A DNA stretch of 17,671 nt from CAZIRF01 sp964541755. GTDB lineage: Bacteria > Spirochaetota > Spirochaetia > Treponematales > Breznakiellaceae. Below, one piece after another: positions 1-7,631 of this stretch. The stretch spans positions 1 through 17,671 of the forward strand of contig CAZIRF010000051.1 of the NCBI GenBank assembly GCA_964541755.1, in the 5' to 3' direction. The notes beneath the pieces were generated by a model. That model saw only the letters and a program-made list of their open reading frames with translations, searched no databases and was not told the origin of the DNA. The translations under genes were made by a program, and so were the position numbers. How positions within the stretch are numbered: position 1 is the stretch's first letter; each line of letters begins with the position of its first letter.

Positions 1-60
1 GTCTCCAGTCTCCAGTCTCCAGTCTCCAGTCTCCAGTCTCCAGTCTCCAGTCTCCAGTCT
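1..60 (+). repeat. 7-bp tandem repeat (GTCTCCA)n, eight copies plus GTCT
   Basis: The first 60 bases are eight exact copies of GTCTCCA followed by GTCT, and the tract runs off the left edge, so its true length is unknown. Seven is not a multiple of three, so any change in copy number shifts the reading frame. The unit has no stop in any frame and reads as a repeating S-P-V-S-S-L-Q heptapeptide. The frame in use continues into the lipoprotein leader. Of the other two + frames, one stops at 78-80 and the other at 100-102, just past the tract. It may be a phase-variation tract, or an assembly artefact at a contig end. Confidence 0.95.
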
Positions 61-1024
61 TGGTGTTCTTGTTCTTCTAACGGGATTGTTTGGGGCTTGT
101 AACGCACCCTTGAATCAAGCAGATCCGGTCAAGGAATTGTTTGATGACAAGAATGTGGCGGTCACCTGGAACGAAAGCTCGAGTGATGTTATCGAGAGCT
201 ACGCGGCCGATGTGGAAATCTGGTATATGAACAATCGGACCGATACGGCCTGCTCCTTGCGGAATGCGTATCGTATGGTGACCAAAAACATCAATGGGAC
301 GATGTATTCCAGAATTGACATGCCTGAATCTACCGCGAGTTCGAGAATGCTTTCAATCGTAACTAACGGGGAGGAGTCGGTTGTTGCCGATGCCGCTACC
401 GGGAAAGTAGAACTTCGCACAACACATGAAAATCCGGTAACTCCGGCCCTCAAGACGCTTCATTCTGCCATGTCTCATGGCAGGGTCAATCTGTCACTTA
501 TCCGTTCCGAAGCCAGAAGGATTGCTTTGGATATGACGGAAAATGATGATGGCACTTTGCTTCTTGACTTGCCGGCATCAATGATGCCCTCTATTGCCCA
601 TTCCCAATTGATTTCTTCCAAAATCAAATTTGACACTGTCAACGAGATTGTTACCGAAACAGAAAGTATCCTGATAAAGGATGCCGGTGTACAGGTCGTG
701 ACTACTACAATTCCGGTGTACGAAATGTCAGGCGACGAACCGGTAAAAGTCGGCACTGTGACAACCATCAAGACAACGGTTCCCGAGCGAATCGAGAATT
801 TTGATGAGGATGTTCCCGTGTTCAATACTCCAGAGGATATCCCTGAAATTGATGAAGAAGAGGCCAGAGAACTCTTTGCAAACGGACAATTGACAGAAAC
901 TTCTGTTCGTTTTGGCGATCCGGCTTCCCTTGATTCGATTGAAACAGTGGTAGAGGTGTACAAGAACGTGGAAATCAACACCTCGGATTCGGCTCTCTTT
1001 GACGTGATATTGGGGGGTAATTGA
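2..1024 (+). CDS. Putative lipoprotein, 5' end missing
   Basis: The reading frame is open from base 2 and has no ATG, GTG or TTG before a TTG at 86, which lies inside the leader and would remove it. The true start is therefore left of the window. After the repeat-encoded residues comes a hydrophobic run, LGVLVLLTG, and a lipobox ending FGAC with the acceptor Cys at 98-100, so the product is probably a lipid-anchored envelope protein. The mature part is about 308 residues, rich in beta-prone stretches and acidic near the C-terminus. I do not recognise the family. The alternating strand pattern is loosely LolA/RseB-like, which is speculation. The next gene begins one base after its stop, so it heads an exported-protein operon. 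Loss or gain of one repeat unit upstream would truncate the product. Confidence 0.72.
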   Translation, partial: SPVSSLQSPVSSLQSPVSSLGVLVLLTGLFGACNAPLNQADPVKELFDDKNVAVTWNESSSDVIESYAADVEIWYMNNRTDTACSLRNAYRMVTKNINGTMYSRIDMPESTASSRMLSIVTNGEESVVADAATGKVELRTTHENPVTPALKTLHSAMSHGRVNLSLIRSEARRIALDMTENDDGTLLLDLPASMMPSIAHSQLISSKIKFDTVNEIVTETESILIKDAGVQVVTTTIPVYEMSGDEPVKVGTVTTIKTTVPERIENFDEDVPVFNTPEDIPEIDEEEARELFANGQLTETSVRFGDPASLDSIETVVEVYKNVEINTSDSALFDVILGGN

Positions 1025-1025
1025 A

Positions 1026-2366
1026 ATGAAGCGTATATCCAAAGGTATTGCAGCTGTTCTCCTTTTGGCCCTTGCCTGTCCTGTTTTTGCCCTTGATGCA
1101 GAACCCAAAGTTGGCGATTTGGACAGGTCGTACTCAATACCATATTGCTATTTGAATGGTTTTGAATTTTCCGGATATGTACCTTCTGCCATAGGGCTTG
1201 AGGATCTCGTTGAAGCAGATGTTGAATATATCAAGACTCGAGATGCTGCTACGGTCAATTCCTTCGCGGTAATCGGACACAGCCAAGGCGGTTTACGGTC
1301 TTTGGCCTATGCCTCGTATCTCAAGAAGAATGATCCCGCCGAATATAATCGCCTCAAGGCCGTCATCACCATGTCGGGTATTGATCGCGGACTCAAGGCC
1401 CTCGAAGGGGGTGTTGGAGCATTCAAGGCGAAAGTCTGGACGGATGTGTTTACGTTATATGATGGCGTCGCGGGTACAATAGATGTGCTCTTGCCGGGGA
1501 GTGCGACAATATTGAAAGTTATTGGTGGTTTTACCGCGTCATCCTCGTATATCAAGGGAGCGCTTGAAGATATGATCGTGGAATGTTTCCCCGAAGAGCA
1601 ACAGGCATATCTGTATCCTGCGCTTGGTTCCAATACCAATTTGGACCAGATGGGTGAGATTCGGGACATGATCCCCCGTAGTGCCTTCATCAAGGAGTAC
1701 GTGACCGATTCTACAAGTTACACCTATAAAGTCCAGACAGGAACAACCAAGGTGTGGTACTGGGCGAAAGGCTGGCTTGGGATACCCTACCTTACCTATC
1801 GCTATGATCCGGTTTACAAATACTATAGCTCCAGTTTCGACAAGCCGAAGATTCCGGCCGGTATGCCCACCGGATACCTTGTGGGGCTGAACTCAAACAC
1901 GCTTGGCATGTTGGATGAGGAGACAGGCGGGACCGTGAGTGAAGAATCGATTCGGGATACGTGCGGTACGATGGAAGTGGTCTTCAATATCGCCGGGGGC
2001 ATACATGCCGCGCTTTGGGTGGCTACCCTTACCCTGTGCAATTACCAGGAAACGCTTATGAATGATTGTTTTGATGCAGCCGATTGGGTGGGAGATATCG
2101 ATGGCCAGCTGAACGAATTGAAGGGGTCGTCGCAGAATGACGGTCTCGTTGCCAAAGAGAGCCAGTTTATTGCGAGGACCCACTACCGCATGGACACCAA
2201 GACTACCGTCAATGTCCACCCCAACGTGATTGGCTCAAAGGCTGAAGGTTATCGTGAATTCAAACACCTCAACCATGCGACAATTCGTACGGCAAACGAC
2301 ATTGAAGTCGAAAAAGAAATAAAACTTATGTTGAGTCAGGCATCAAACCAGAAAACCAACAATTAA
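1026..2366 (+). CDS. Secreted lipase-like alpha/beta hydrolase
   Basis: The 446-residue product starts with a signal peptide: a basic start (MKRISK), a hydrophobic core to about residue 18, and a probable cleavage near VFA-LDA at 22-25. The nucleophile elbow GHSQGG at 84-89 marks Ser86 as the catalytic serine. NDGLV at 371-375 fits the acid loop (Asp372), and His417 in HLNHATI fits the catalytic histidine, so a full Ser-Asp-His triad can be proposed. This arrangement matches lipases and PGAP1-type esterases. A long insert between the serine and aspartate (about 130-360) could be a lid. Substrate is unknown; a lipid or ester outside the cytoplasm is likely. The ATG lies one base after the previous stop, with a G6 run at 1012-1017 as a weak ribosome binding site. 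Confidence 0.8.
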   Translation: MKRISKGIAAVLLLALACPVFALDAEPKVGDLDRSYSIPYCYLNGFEFSGYVPSAIGLEDLVEADVEYIKTRDAATVNSFAVIGHSQGGLRSLAYASYLKKNDPAEYNRLKAVITMSGIDRGLKALEGGVGAFKAKVWTDVFTLYDGVAGTIDVLLPGSATILKVIGGFTASSSYIKGALEDMIVECFPEEQQAYLYPALGSNTNLDQMGEIRDMIPRSAFIKEYVTDSTSYTYKVQTGTTKVWYWAKGWLGIPYLTYRYDPVYKYYSSSFDKPKIPAGMPTGYLVGLNSNTLGMLDEETGGTVSEESIRDTCGTMEVVFNIAGGIHAALWVATLTLCNYQETLMNDCFDAADWVGDIDGQLNELKGSSQNDGLVAKESQFIARTHYRMDTKTTVNVHPNVIGSKAEGYREFKHLNHATIRTANDIEVEKEIKLMLSQASNQKTNN

Positions 2367-2376
2367 CCACAGACAT

Positions 2377-2400
2377 GCCGGGAAGGTAATCCTTCCCGGC
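2377..2400 (+). other. Perfect 10-bp hairpin between two operon genes
   Basis: GCCGGGAAGG, loop TAAT, then CCTTCCCGGC form a perfect inverted repeat 10 bases after the hydrolase stop. No T-tract follows, so it is not a standard intrinsic terminator. The next gene's ribosome binding site (GGGAG, 2406-2410) begins five bases after the hairpin. It could act as an mRNA processing or stability element, or as a partial attenuator that lowers expression of the downstream lipoprotein genes. Confidence 0.8.
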
Positions 2401-2417
2401 CCTATGGGAGCTCTGCG

Positions 2418-3734
2418 ATGAAGAAGCCTCTATATGTTTTATTATCGGCTATTTTGGGTTTTACCTCCTGTGTTGACACAATCCCGCCCGAAAATGAGCC
2501 GGACTACACTGCCCCCCTCGCTTGGGACGTACGGTATGAGGGCATGTCCCTTACCAGAAACGACCGGGTAGGGAACATGCTGTATATTTACACTGGTGAA
2601 TTCATTGAGGAAATCCCAGATACCCTTTCGAAGATTAACCTTGACGATGGGAGTCTTGTATGGCAGGCCCCGCTTGGGGGTTTATTCAAGTCTTCTGCGC
2701 TTATTGATGGCATCGTCTACTGCTTTGTCGAAAATGCGTCATACAACATTCTGTGCTTTGATGACGGTACAGGTGAACTTCTCGCCCGTGTTTCACTTGA
2801 TGAAGATTTCGATACCGCGAAGGCACTGAGTATATGGATTGAATCCCTTGTCTCCTAGGAGAACACCCTTGTTTGGGGTTCTCCTGATTACATGTGTTCT
2901 CTCGATACGACCTTGGTCGACTTTGATGTAGCTGTAGATATCATACAGATAATTGCCCCACATTGTTTTCATGGCCCGGCACCCGAGCAGACGGGATATT
3001 TCGCTCGCCCATGCGTGGATGAAGGGGTTGTGTACTTCATGCGCACGGCCCGCTTGCAGGAACCGGGTGGGAGTGTCATCGCTGCATGGGATATTGCCAG
3101 TGATACCATCCTGTGGGAACGCAATTCGAACGGGCTCGTGGGGGAGACTATCGAGGGAATGGAGGTGGAAGGCGACTGGCTCTATATTGTCGAGGGCTGG
3201 GGAGTTACCTGTATCAACAAGAGAACGGGTGGGGCGAACGACTCGATGTCCACTGGGGAGCGTTGGTTACACACTGCACCTGTAACTGGTTTGGATTCTT
3301 GGGAATTGAAAGATTTGATTCATGGCGACGGTTATGGTATGGGGACGTGGCTTTACGAAGGGAAGATGTACTTTACCAATTCCGTTCACTCCAACACGCC
3401 TAACTATATAAATATTGCAAAGAGCGATTTGCGCAACATCTTCTGCCTGGATTTGGCAAGCGGACGTCTTGTCTGGAGCGCCATGCCCCCGCACCCGACT
3501 GCTTCTTTGGGTGCCAAGCCCGTAGTGGCCAATGGCAAAGCATACATACCCAATGATACGGGGATTCGGCTGTATGATGCGAATACGGGACGGCTTTTGG
3601 GCGTGGATACCTCGATACCGCTCTCCGGCATTTATAACTATGGCCAATTCTACGAGGAAAAGGGCTATGTAATCTACGTTTGCTATGATGAAAACCGCAA
3701 TACAAACAGGCTTGTGGCCATAGAGGCGGAGTAG
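2418..3734 (+). pseudogene. Beta-propeller (PQQ-like) lipoprotein split by an in-frame TAG
   Basis: One 438-codon frame runs from the ATG at 2418 to a TAG at 3732-3734, broken only by a TAG at 2856-2858 (codon 147). The reading continues in the same frame on both sides with no indel. The N-terminus is a lipoprotein signal ending FTSC (Cys18). Both halves show PQQ/YWTD-like propeller strands: DDGSLVW, DDGTGELLA, SDTILWE, ASGRLVW and ANTGRLLG. The first half alone would be a 146-residue lipoprotein fragment. The second half could restart at ATG 2892 (280 residues) but has no convincing ribosome binding site and no signal peptide. The simplest reading is a nonsense mutation, for example CAG or GAG to TAG; readthrough or a sequencing error remain possible. 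GGGAG at 2406-2410 serves the start. Confidence 0.8.
2856..2886 (+). other. Hairpin starting at the internal TAG codon
   Basis: Bases 2858-2868 pair with 2875-2884 to give ten base pairs with one bulged A (2865) and the loop TTGTTT. A2857-T2885 and a T2856-G2886 wobble extend the base, so the stop codon lies at the foot of the stem. The stop is also the centre of a perfect 12-bp palindrome, TCTCCTAGGAGA (2851-2862). Structures just 3' of a stop codon can promote readthrough in some systems. Here that is only a possibility. Confidence 0.6.
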
Positions 3735-3737
3735 GGG

Positions 3738-4430
3738 ATGAAAAGCAACAAGAGGGTTTGTGTACTTGCAATATCCGTTCTCACCATTTTGTTTGGATCC
3801 TGTGCGTTATCAGATGCCCCGGGAGTCAATGTCCGAACAACGATTACTTCATCCGGTAATGGAATAGCCAAAGTCCGTGTGTACATCGAAGGACCGGATG
3901 GACGAATAGTGGATGCGGCCTTGGTACAACTTTCGGAATCATCCGGTACATGTGAACTGCTTCCCTTTGATGCGACTGCCTGTTTGTACGAAACAAGCAG
4001 GACAATACCGGCTGACGGATTATTCTTTGTTTCGGTACGATCTGTCTTGATGGAACAGACATACGAGAGAACCATTAGCCATCTTCCTGTTGGAACAAAC
4101 CCTGTTGTTACCGTTTTTGCCGATGCACAGGGGAACTCTGTATTGAATGGCGAGGTGCTTGACCGGACTTCCGGATTACAGATTGCCTGGGAATCCCTTG
4201 GTGATGATATCGTCTATTCATTGACAATAAGAACGGCCACTTCCGTGTACCATGCTGTGAATACCAGGGCGTTAACCGTATTGATACCGGAATACATCGT
4301 GCCTGCTGCCGGGACTTGTTACTTGTCTCTTTCTGCCCAAAGGATTGACGGTGACCCACTTTTTGAAACAGCCGATTATCATTCTGTTGCAAGTTCCGGA
4401 TCGACATATGTCTATGCGAATTTTGATTAA
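3738..4430 (+). CDS. Small putative lipoprotein, function unknown
   Basis: The 230-residue product has a lysine/arginine-rich start (MKSNKR), a hydrophobic core, and a lipobox ending FGSC with Cys22 as the lipid acceptor. The mature region is about 208 residues and predominantly beta-prone. The stretch from about 145 to the end (LQIAWESLGDDIVYSL, then LSLSAQRIDGDPLF) looks like one immunoglobulin- or FN3-type sandwich, and the first half may hold another. No catalytic motif is visible and I cannot name the family. GGAG at 3728-3731 sits seven bases before the ATG and overlaps the end of the preceding frame, so translation follows closely on the propeller gene. The next gene begins inside its 3' end. 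Confidence 0.72.
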   Translation: MKSNKRVCVLAISVLTILFGSCALSDAPGVNVRTTITSSGNGIAKVRVYIEGPDGRIVDAALVQLSESSGTCELLPFDATACLYETSRTIPADGLFFVSVRSVLMEQTYERTISHLPVGTNPVVTVFADAQGNSVLNGEVLDRTSGLQIAWESLGDDIVYSLTIRTATSVYHAVNTRALTVLIPEYIVPAAGTCYLSLSAQRIDGDPLFETADYHSVASSGSTYVYANFD

Positions 4431-6177
4431 GCGTTGCCTTTATTGTATTGGGCTGGGGATGCTCTTGCTTTCATGTCCGGTTGATGTCCAGGATACGAAC
4501 CATGATACCATTCAGATTCTGAGTCCTGTTTCCTCATGGACGTACTTTGAAGATGTTCCGGTAAGTTTTTCGTTGAATGCGGCTGTTTCGGAGACCCGGT
4601 GGACATCTTCTATCGTGGGGGAGTTGGGTGTTGGTAACGGATTTTCTTTAAGCCTGAGTGCAGGAACCCATGTTATTGAAGCTACAAATTCTTATGGGAC
4701 CAGGTCTGTAACAATTACTGTTCAAAGCAAAGAGTATGTGTCTTCCGACGAAGTCTCTGTCATGTTATCTCGAGCAAGTATTGAGCGCTCCCTTCCTGGA
4801 TTTGATTGGTACCCCTATGTTATTGCCGGTGCGGAACAAGTGGAAGATTTGCAGGTAAGTTTTGCCGAAGGTATGAATACCAGTAATTCAAGACGCATAC
4901 CTGTCTCTCCTGCAGTGATGCGAGATATTGCTCCAGCACGAATTAATCGGCATGCCGGAGTATATACAGCCAGTGGCTTGGGGCGTTCATTGCTGATGGA
5001 CAAAATTGGGGCTTTGGGGGATACCCGGGAATTCTTGGTCTACAACACATCAAATCAATATGCCGATCCACATATAATCAATGCGACAATGGTATACAAG
5101 GGGACCGGGGTTACGGTGTGGTATCCCTGCGAACTTGCCAAGGATGAGTCCATGATCGTGGAGTTCTGTTCTGCGCTGGAAGCGTTGGTGATCCCACGTG
5201 TAAAAGCCCTGTGGGGAGCTCCTGGCGACGTCAATGGTGATGGTGCTGTCTCAATTTTATTGACGGACACGATTAATGAAGAACAGGTTGCCCTTGGTTT
5301 TTTCAATCCGTTGGACTTTTTTGCTTTGGATATTGATCCTGCTTCTTCTTCGTATAATCCGGTGAGCAATGAAATGGACATGATATATCTGGCGGTGCCT
5401 ACACAGGAAACTACCTATTCAATGGAGACAATTCTGGCAACGGCTGCACACGAGCTGACGCATCTTGTAAGTTTTAGCAGTAAAACCTGGAACAAGATGA
5501 TGGCGGGATCCCTGGATGCACCACAGGAAGAACTGTTTCTTGACGAAGGGTGGAGTCATTTGAGTGAGAGTTTATGTGGTTATGGTATAAGTGGGGGGAA
5601 TGCTGCTTTTCTCAATGTCTACTTTGAAGATACTGCTTCATATTCTTTGTGTGGGCCCAGTTTGCATGGCCATGAAGACAGTGCTGGACGTCGAGGTGCA
5701 ATGGCTTTGTTCCTGTCTTGGCTCTTTTGGGAAAAGGGCGGGATGGAATGGAATGCAGAAGGAAATCCTGTGGATGGAGGCGGCATTGCATTCTTGAGGG
5801 AAATGTTGGACTGCAATGTTACCGGTTGGGATTCCATTGGTTACGCATACGGAATTTCAACAAATCGTCTTTTTGAACTTTTTGTAAAGGAACTGAATGA
5901 AGCCCGTCTGGCAAACGAGTTGTTTGTTTCTCATATAGATCCCGTTACTGACGAACCTGTGGAATTGTATGCAAATATGGGATCATTGAGTTTTGGTGGC
6001 AGAACAATAACTGTTTCTTTTCCATTGTCCCATGAATTATCTTCGGCAAAGAGTTTGTATGTGGCCCCTTGGACCTTTGCTTTCTATTCGCCCATGTATG
6101 GGATGGCAGGCCAAACCTTGGAGATACAAATGGAAGACTCCGTGCCATCTGCCTTTTTAAAGATATTGTTGGATTGA
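4408..6177 (+). CDS. M30 (hyicolysin)-like zinc peptidase lipoprotein
   Basis: I chose the ATG at 4408 because it gives a clean lipoprotein signal: basic start, hydrophobic core, and LLSC with Cys23. GGA lies seven bases upstream. An in-frame start at 4345 would add 21 residues ahead of the signal. The product is 589 residues. The zinc site is AHELTH at 347-352 (His348, Glu349, His352), with Glu380 in DEGWSHLSE as the likely third ligand, 28 residues on. This spacing and the following CGYG match M30 family peptidases. DVNGDG (274-279) upstream resembles an EF-hand-type calcium loop, common in this family. The N-terminal 100 mature residues are beta-rich and may be an Ig-like domain. It probably digests host or environmental protein at the cell surface. 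It overlaps the preceding gene by 23 bases. Confidence 0.82.
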   Translation: MSMRILIKRCLYCIGLGMLLLSCPVDVQDTNHDTIQILSPVSSWTYFEDVPVSFSLNAAVSETRWTSSIVGELGVGNGFSLSLSAGTHVIEATNSYGTRSVTITVQSKEYVSSDEVSVMLSRASIERSLPGFDWYPYVIAGAEQVEDLQVSFAEGMNTSNSRRIPVSPAVMRDIAPARINRHAGVYTASGLGRSLLMDKIGALGDTREFLVYNTSNQYADPHIINATMVYKGTGVTVWYPCELAKDESMIVEFCSALEALVIPRVKALWGAPGDVNGDGAVSILLTDTINEEQVALGFFNPLDFFALDIDPASSSYNPVSNEMDMIYLAVPTQETTYSMETILATAAHELTHLVSFSSKTWNKMMAGSLDAPQEELFLDEGWSHLSESLCGYGISGGNAAFLNVYFEDTASYSLCGPSLHGHEDSAGRRGAMALFLSWLFWEKGGMEWNAEGNPVDGGGIAFLREMLDCNVTGWDSIGYAYGISTNRLFELFVKELNEARLANELFVSHIDPVTDEPVELYANMGSLSFGGRTITVSFPLSHELSSAKSLYVAPWTFAFYSPMYGMAGQTLEIQMEDSVPSAFLKILLD

Positions 6178-6208
6178 GACTCGAAATACCAAGGTTTGGA
6201 TTAGGGAT

Positions 6209-6868
6209 TTATCCCACTTCCTCCAGCAACGCTCCCAGTGCTTTCACATCCTCCACGTACCAGCTGGCTCCGGCGGAGCGCAGTTCCTCTTCGCTGCCGT
6301 AGCCGTAGCCCACCCCGATGCTGGCGAGGCCGTTGGCAGTGGCGCCCTTGATGTCGTGTTCGCGGTCGCCGATCATGAGGCAGCGCTCGGGATTGAGGGA
6401 GTGTTTTTCGAGGATGTGGGTGATGAGTTCGGCCTTGTTGGTGCGGGTGCCGTCGAGTTCGCTGCCTTCGATGGCGGTGAAGTAGCGTTCAAGGTCGAAG
6501 TGGGCGGCGATGCGGCGGGCGAAGACGGCGGGCTTCGAGGTGGCGATGTAGAGGGCCCGGCCCCGGGCCGCAAGGCTTTCAAGGAGGGGCGGGATGTCGG
6601 GGAAGACTTCGTTCTCGAAGAGGCCTGTTACCGAGAAGTATTCGCGGTAGCGCAGGCAGGCTTCGTCGGCCTTGGCGCTGTCGAAACCGTAGAAGCGCAT
6701 GAAGGATTCCTTGAGGGGCGGCCCGATGAAGGGGTAGAGCCTGGCACGCTCCGGCTCTTCGATGCCGAAGTGGGCGAGGCTGTGGCGAACGGAGTTCGTT
6801 ATGCCCAAACCCGGGTCGGTAAGGGTGCCGTCGAGGTCAAAGAGGAGGGTGTCGAAGGTGGGGTTCAT
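6209..6868 (-). CDS. HAD-IA hydrolase, phosphoglycolate phosphatase-like
   Basis: The 219-residue product has all HAD motifs: DLDGT at 11-15 (nucleophile Asp11, acid/base Asp13), ATSK at 109-112, Lys145, and GDREHD at 167-172 (Asp168, Asp172). The segment from about 18 to 90 forms the helical cap of subfamily IA. The sequence pattern FIGPPL, ENEVFPDI and SELDGTR is typical of proteins annotated as phosphoglycolate phosphatase or related small-molecule phosphatases. The exact substrate cannot be read from sequence. I chose the ATG at 6868 because the family starts just before the first motif; the ATG at 6916 adds a Cys-rich 16-residue leader with no support. It converges with the peptidase gene, leaving 31 bases between stops, and no strong terminator is visible there. 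Confidence 0.88.
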   Translation of the reverse strand: MNPTFDTLLFDLDGTLTDPGLGITNSVRHSLAHFGIEEPERARLYPFIGPPLKESFMRFYGFDSAKADEACLRYREYFSVTGLFENEVFPDIPPLLESLAARGRALYIATSKPAVFARRIAAHFDLERYFTAIEGSELDGTRTNKAELITHILEKHSLNPERCLMIGDREHDIKGATANGLASIGVGYGYGSEEELRSAGASWYVEDVKALGALLEEVG

Positions 6869-6960
6869 GGTTGACAGTCTTGCATGACAGACGGTGCAGG
6901 GGCAAGCGCAAGACATCCCTGATTGCTGTGGGCTCGTTTATTGTGTGCCTGTATCGGGGT

Positions 6961-7026
6961 CCGGGGGCGGGCCCCCGGCGAGGGGGGAGGGGCGCAACCG
7001 GAGCCGGCGTGCCGGCGCAGTGCGCC
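6961..7026. repeat. Cluster of GC-rich inverted repeats in an intergenic gap
   Basis: The gap between the HAD and rhomboid genes (6869-7052) contains no gene I can support. Part of it is a dense set of short inverted repeats: CCGGGGG/CCCCCGG (6961-6978, 4-base loop), two copies of the self-complementary GCCGGC (7003-7008, 7011-7016), and GGCGCA/TGCGCC (7014-7026). They could fold alone or together in RNA from either strand. REP-like or processing elements are possible. Confidence 0.6.
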
Positions 7027-7027
7027 C

Positions 7028-7049
7028 CGGGGGGGAGACGTCCCCCCCG
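7028..7049 (-). terminator. Strong GC hairpin just after the rhomboid stop
   Basis: CGGGGGGG (7028-7035) and CCCCCCCG (7042-7049) form an 8-bp perfect stem with a 6-base loop, three bases past the rhomboid TAG on the - strand. There is no T-run after it, so it is not a classic intrinsic terminator. Its position suggests it marks or protects the 3' end of the exonuclease-rhomboid transcript. Confidence 0.45.
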
Positions 7050-7052
7050 TAT

Positions 7053-7631
7053 CTATTCGACCAGTACTTTTTTGGTGGGGCGGAAGAAGCCGAAGAGGCT
7101 GCCGCAGAAGCCGCCGGCGACGTGGGCGAACTCGCTGATGCCGTTGTCGGGGGCGACGATGGCGTTGAGGAGTTCGCGGCCCAGGTAGAGGACGAGGATG
7201 AGAAGGAAGGTGAGGGGGATTTCGCCGCGTTTGAAGTTGGTAAAGGAGATGAGAAGGACCATCATGAAGGCGACGCCGGAGGCGCCCATGAGGCCGCTTG
7301 AAAAGAAGAGTGCGTTGAGCAGGCCCGTGACGAGGGCGGTGATGGCGATCATGAGGAGCATGGAGAGGGAGCCGTAGAGTTCTTCGAGGATGGGCCCGAT
7401 GAGGAGGATGAGGGCGAAGTTGGAGATGAGGTGGGTCCAGTCGGCGTGGCCGGCGACGTGCGAGAAGAGGCGGAACCAGTCGAGGGGACTTCCAAAGGAG
7501 AAAGCGCTGCGGCCGGGGACCATGAAGAGGGCCTTGTTGAGGTTGGGCAGGAGGTAGAGGCTGAGCATGAGGACGATGGCAGAGAAGATGGAGTAAGTGA
7601 GGACGGTGGGGGCATTGTACTTGATTTTCAT
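7053..7631 (-). CDS. Rhomboid-family intramembrane serine protease
   Basis: The 192-residue product is mostly membrane-spanning, with about six hydrophobic segments, as in the minimal rhomboid core. HLISN at 67-71 matches the His-xxx-Asn motif of the second helix. GASG at 116-119 supplies the catalytic Ser118, and His170 in EFAHVAGG completes the Ser-His dyad, so it should be active. Rhomboids cleave transmembrane segments of other proteins inside the membrane; the target here is unknown. The ATG at 7631 overlaps the exonuclease stop as ATGA, with AAGGACGG upstream as a ribosome binding site, so the two are translationally coupled. The frame is open further upstream, but that part is antisense-like arginine/proline filler inside the exonuclease gene. 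Confidence 0.9.
   Translation of the reverse strand: MKIKYNAPTVLTYSIFSAIVLMLSLYLLPNLNKALFMVPGRSAFSFGSPLDWFRLFSHVAGHADWTHLISNFALILLIGPILEELYGSLSMLLMIAITALVTGLLNALFFSSGLMGASGVAFMMVLLISFTNFKRGEIPLTFLLILVLYLGRELLNAIVAPDNGISEFAHVAGGFCGSLFGFFRPTKKVLVE

Noticed and set aside
86..1024. TTG at 86 as the start of the first lipoprotein
   Set aside because: It would begin four residues before the lipobox Cys and remove the signal peptide, while the frame is open upstream with a good hydrophobic run.
2856..2858. TAG reassigned to an amino acid (for example pyrrolysine) throughout the genome
   Set aside because: The same frame ends with TAG at 3732-3734 and the rhomboid gene also ends with TAG, so TAG acts as a stop here. 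No pyl genes are present.
6178..6208. Bidirectional terminator between the converging peptidase and HAD genes
   Set aside because: Only a 4-bp GGGA/TCCC stem and a 4-bp CCAA/TTGG stem are visible, with no T-tract.
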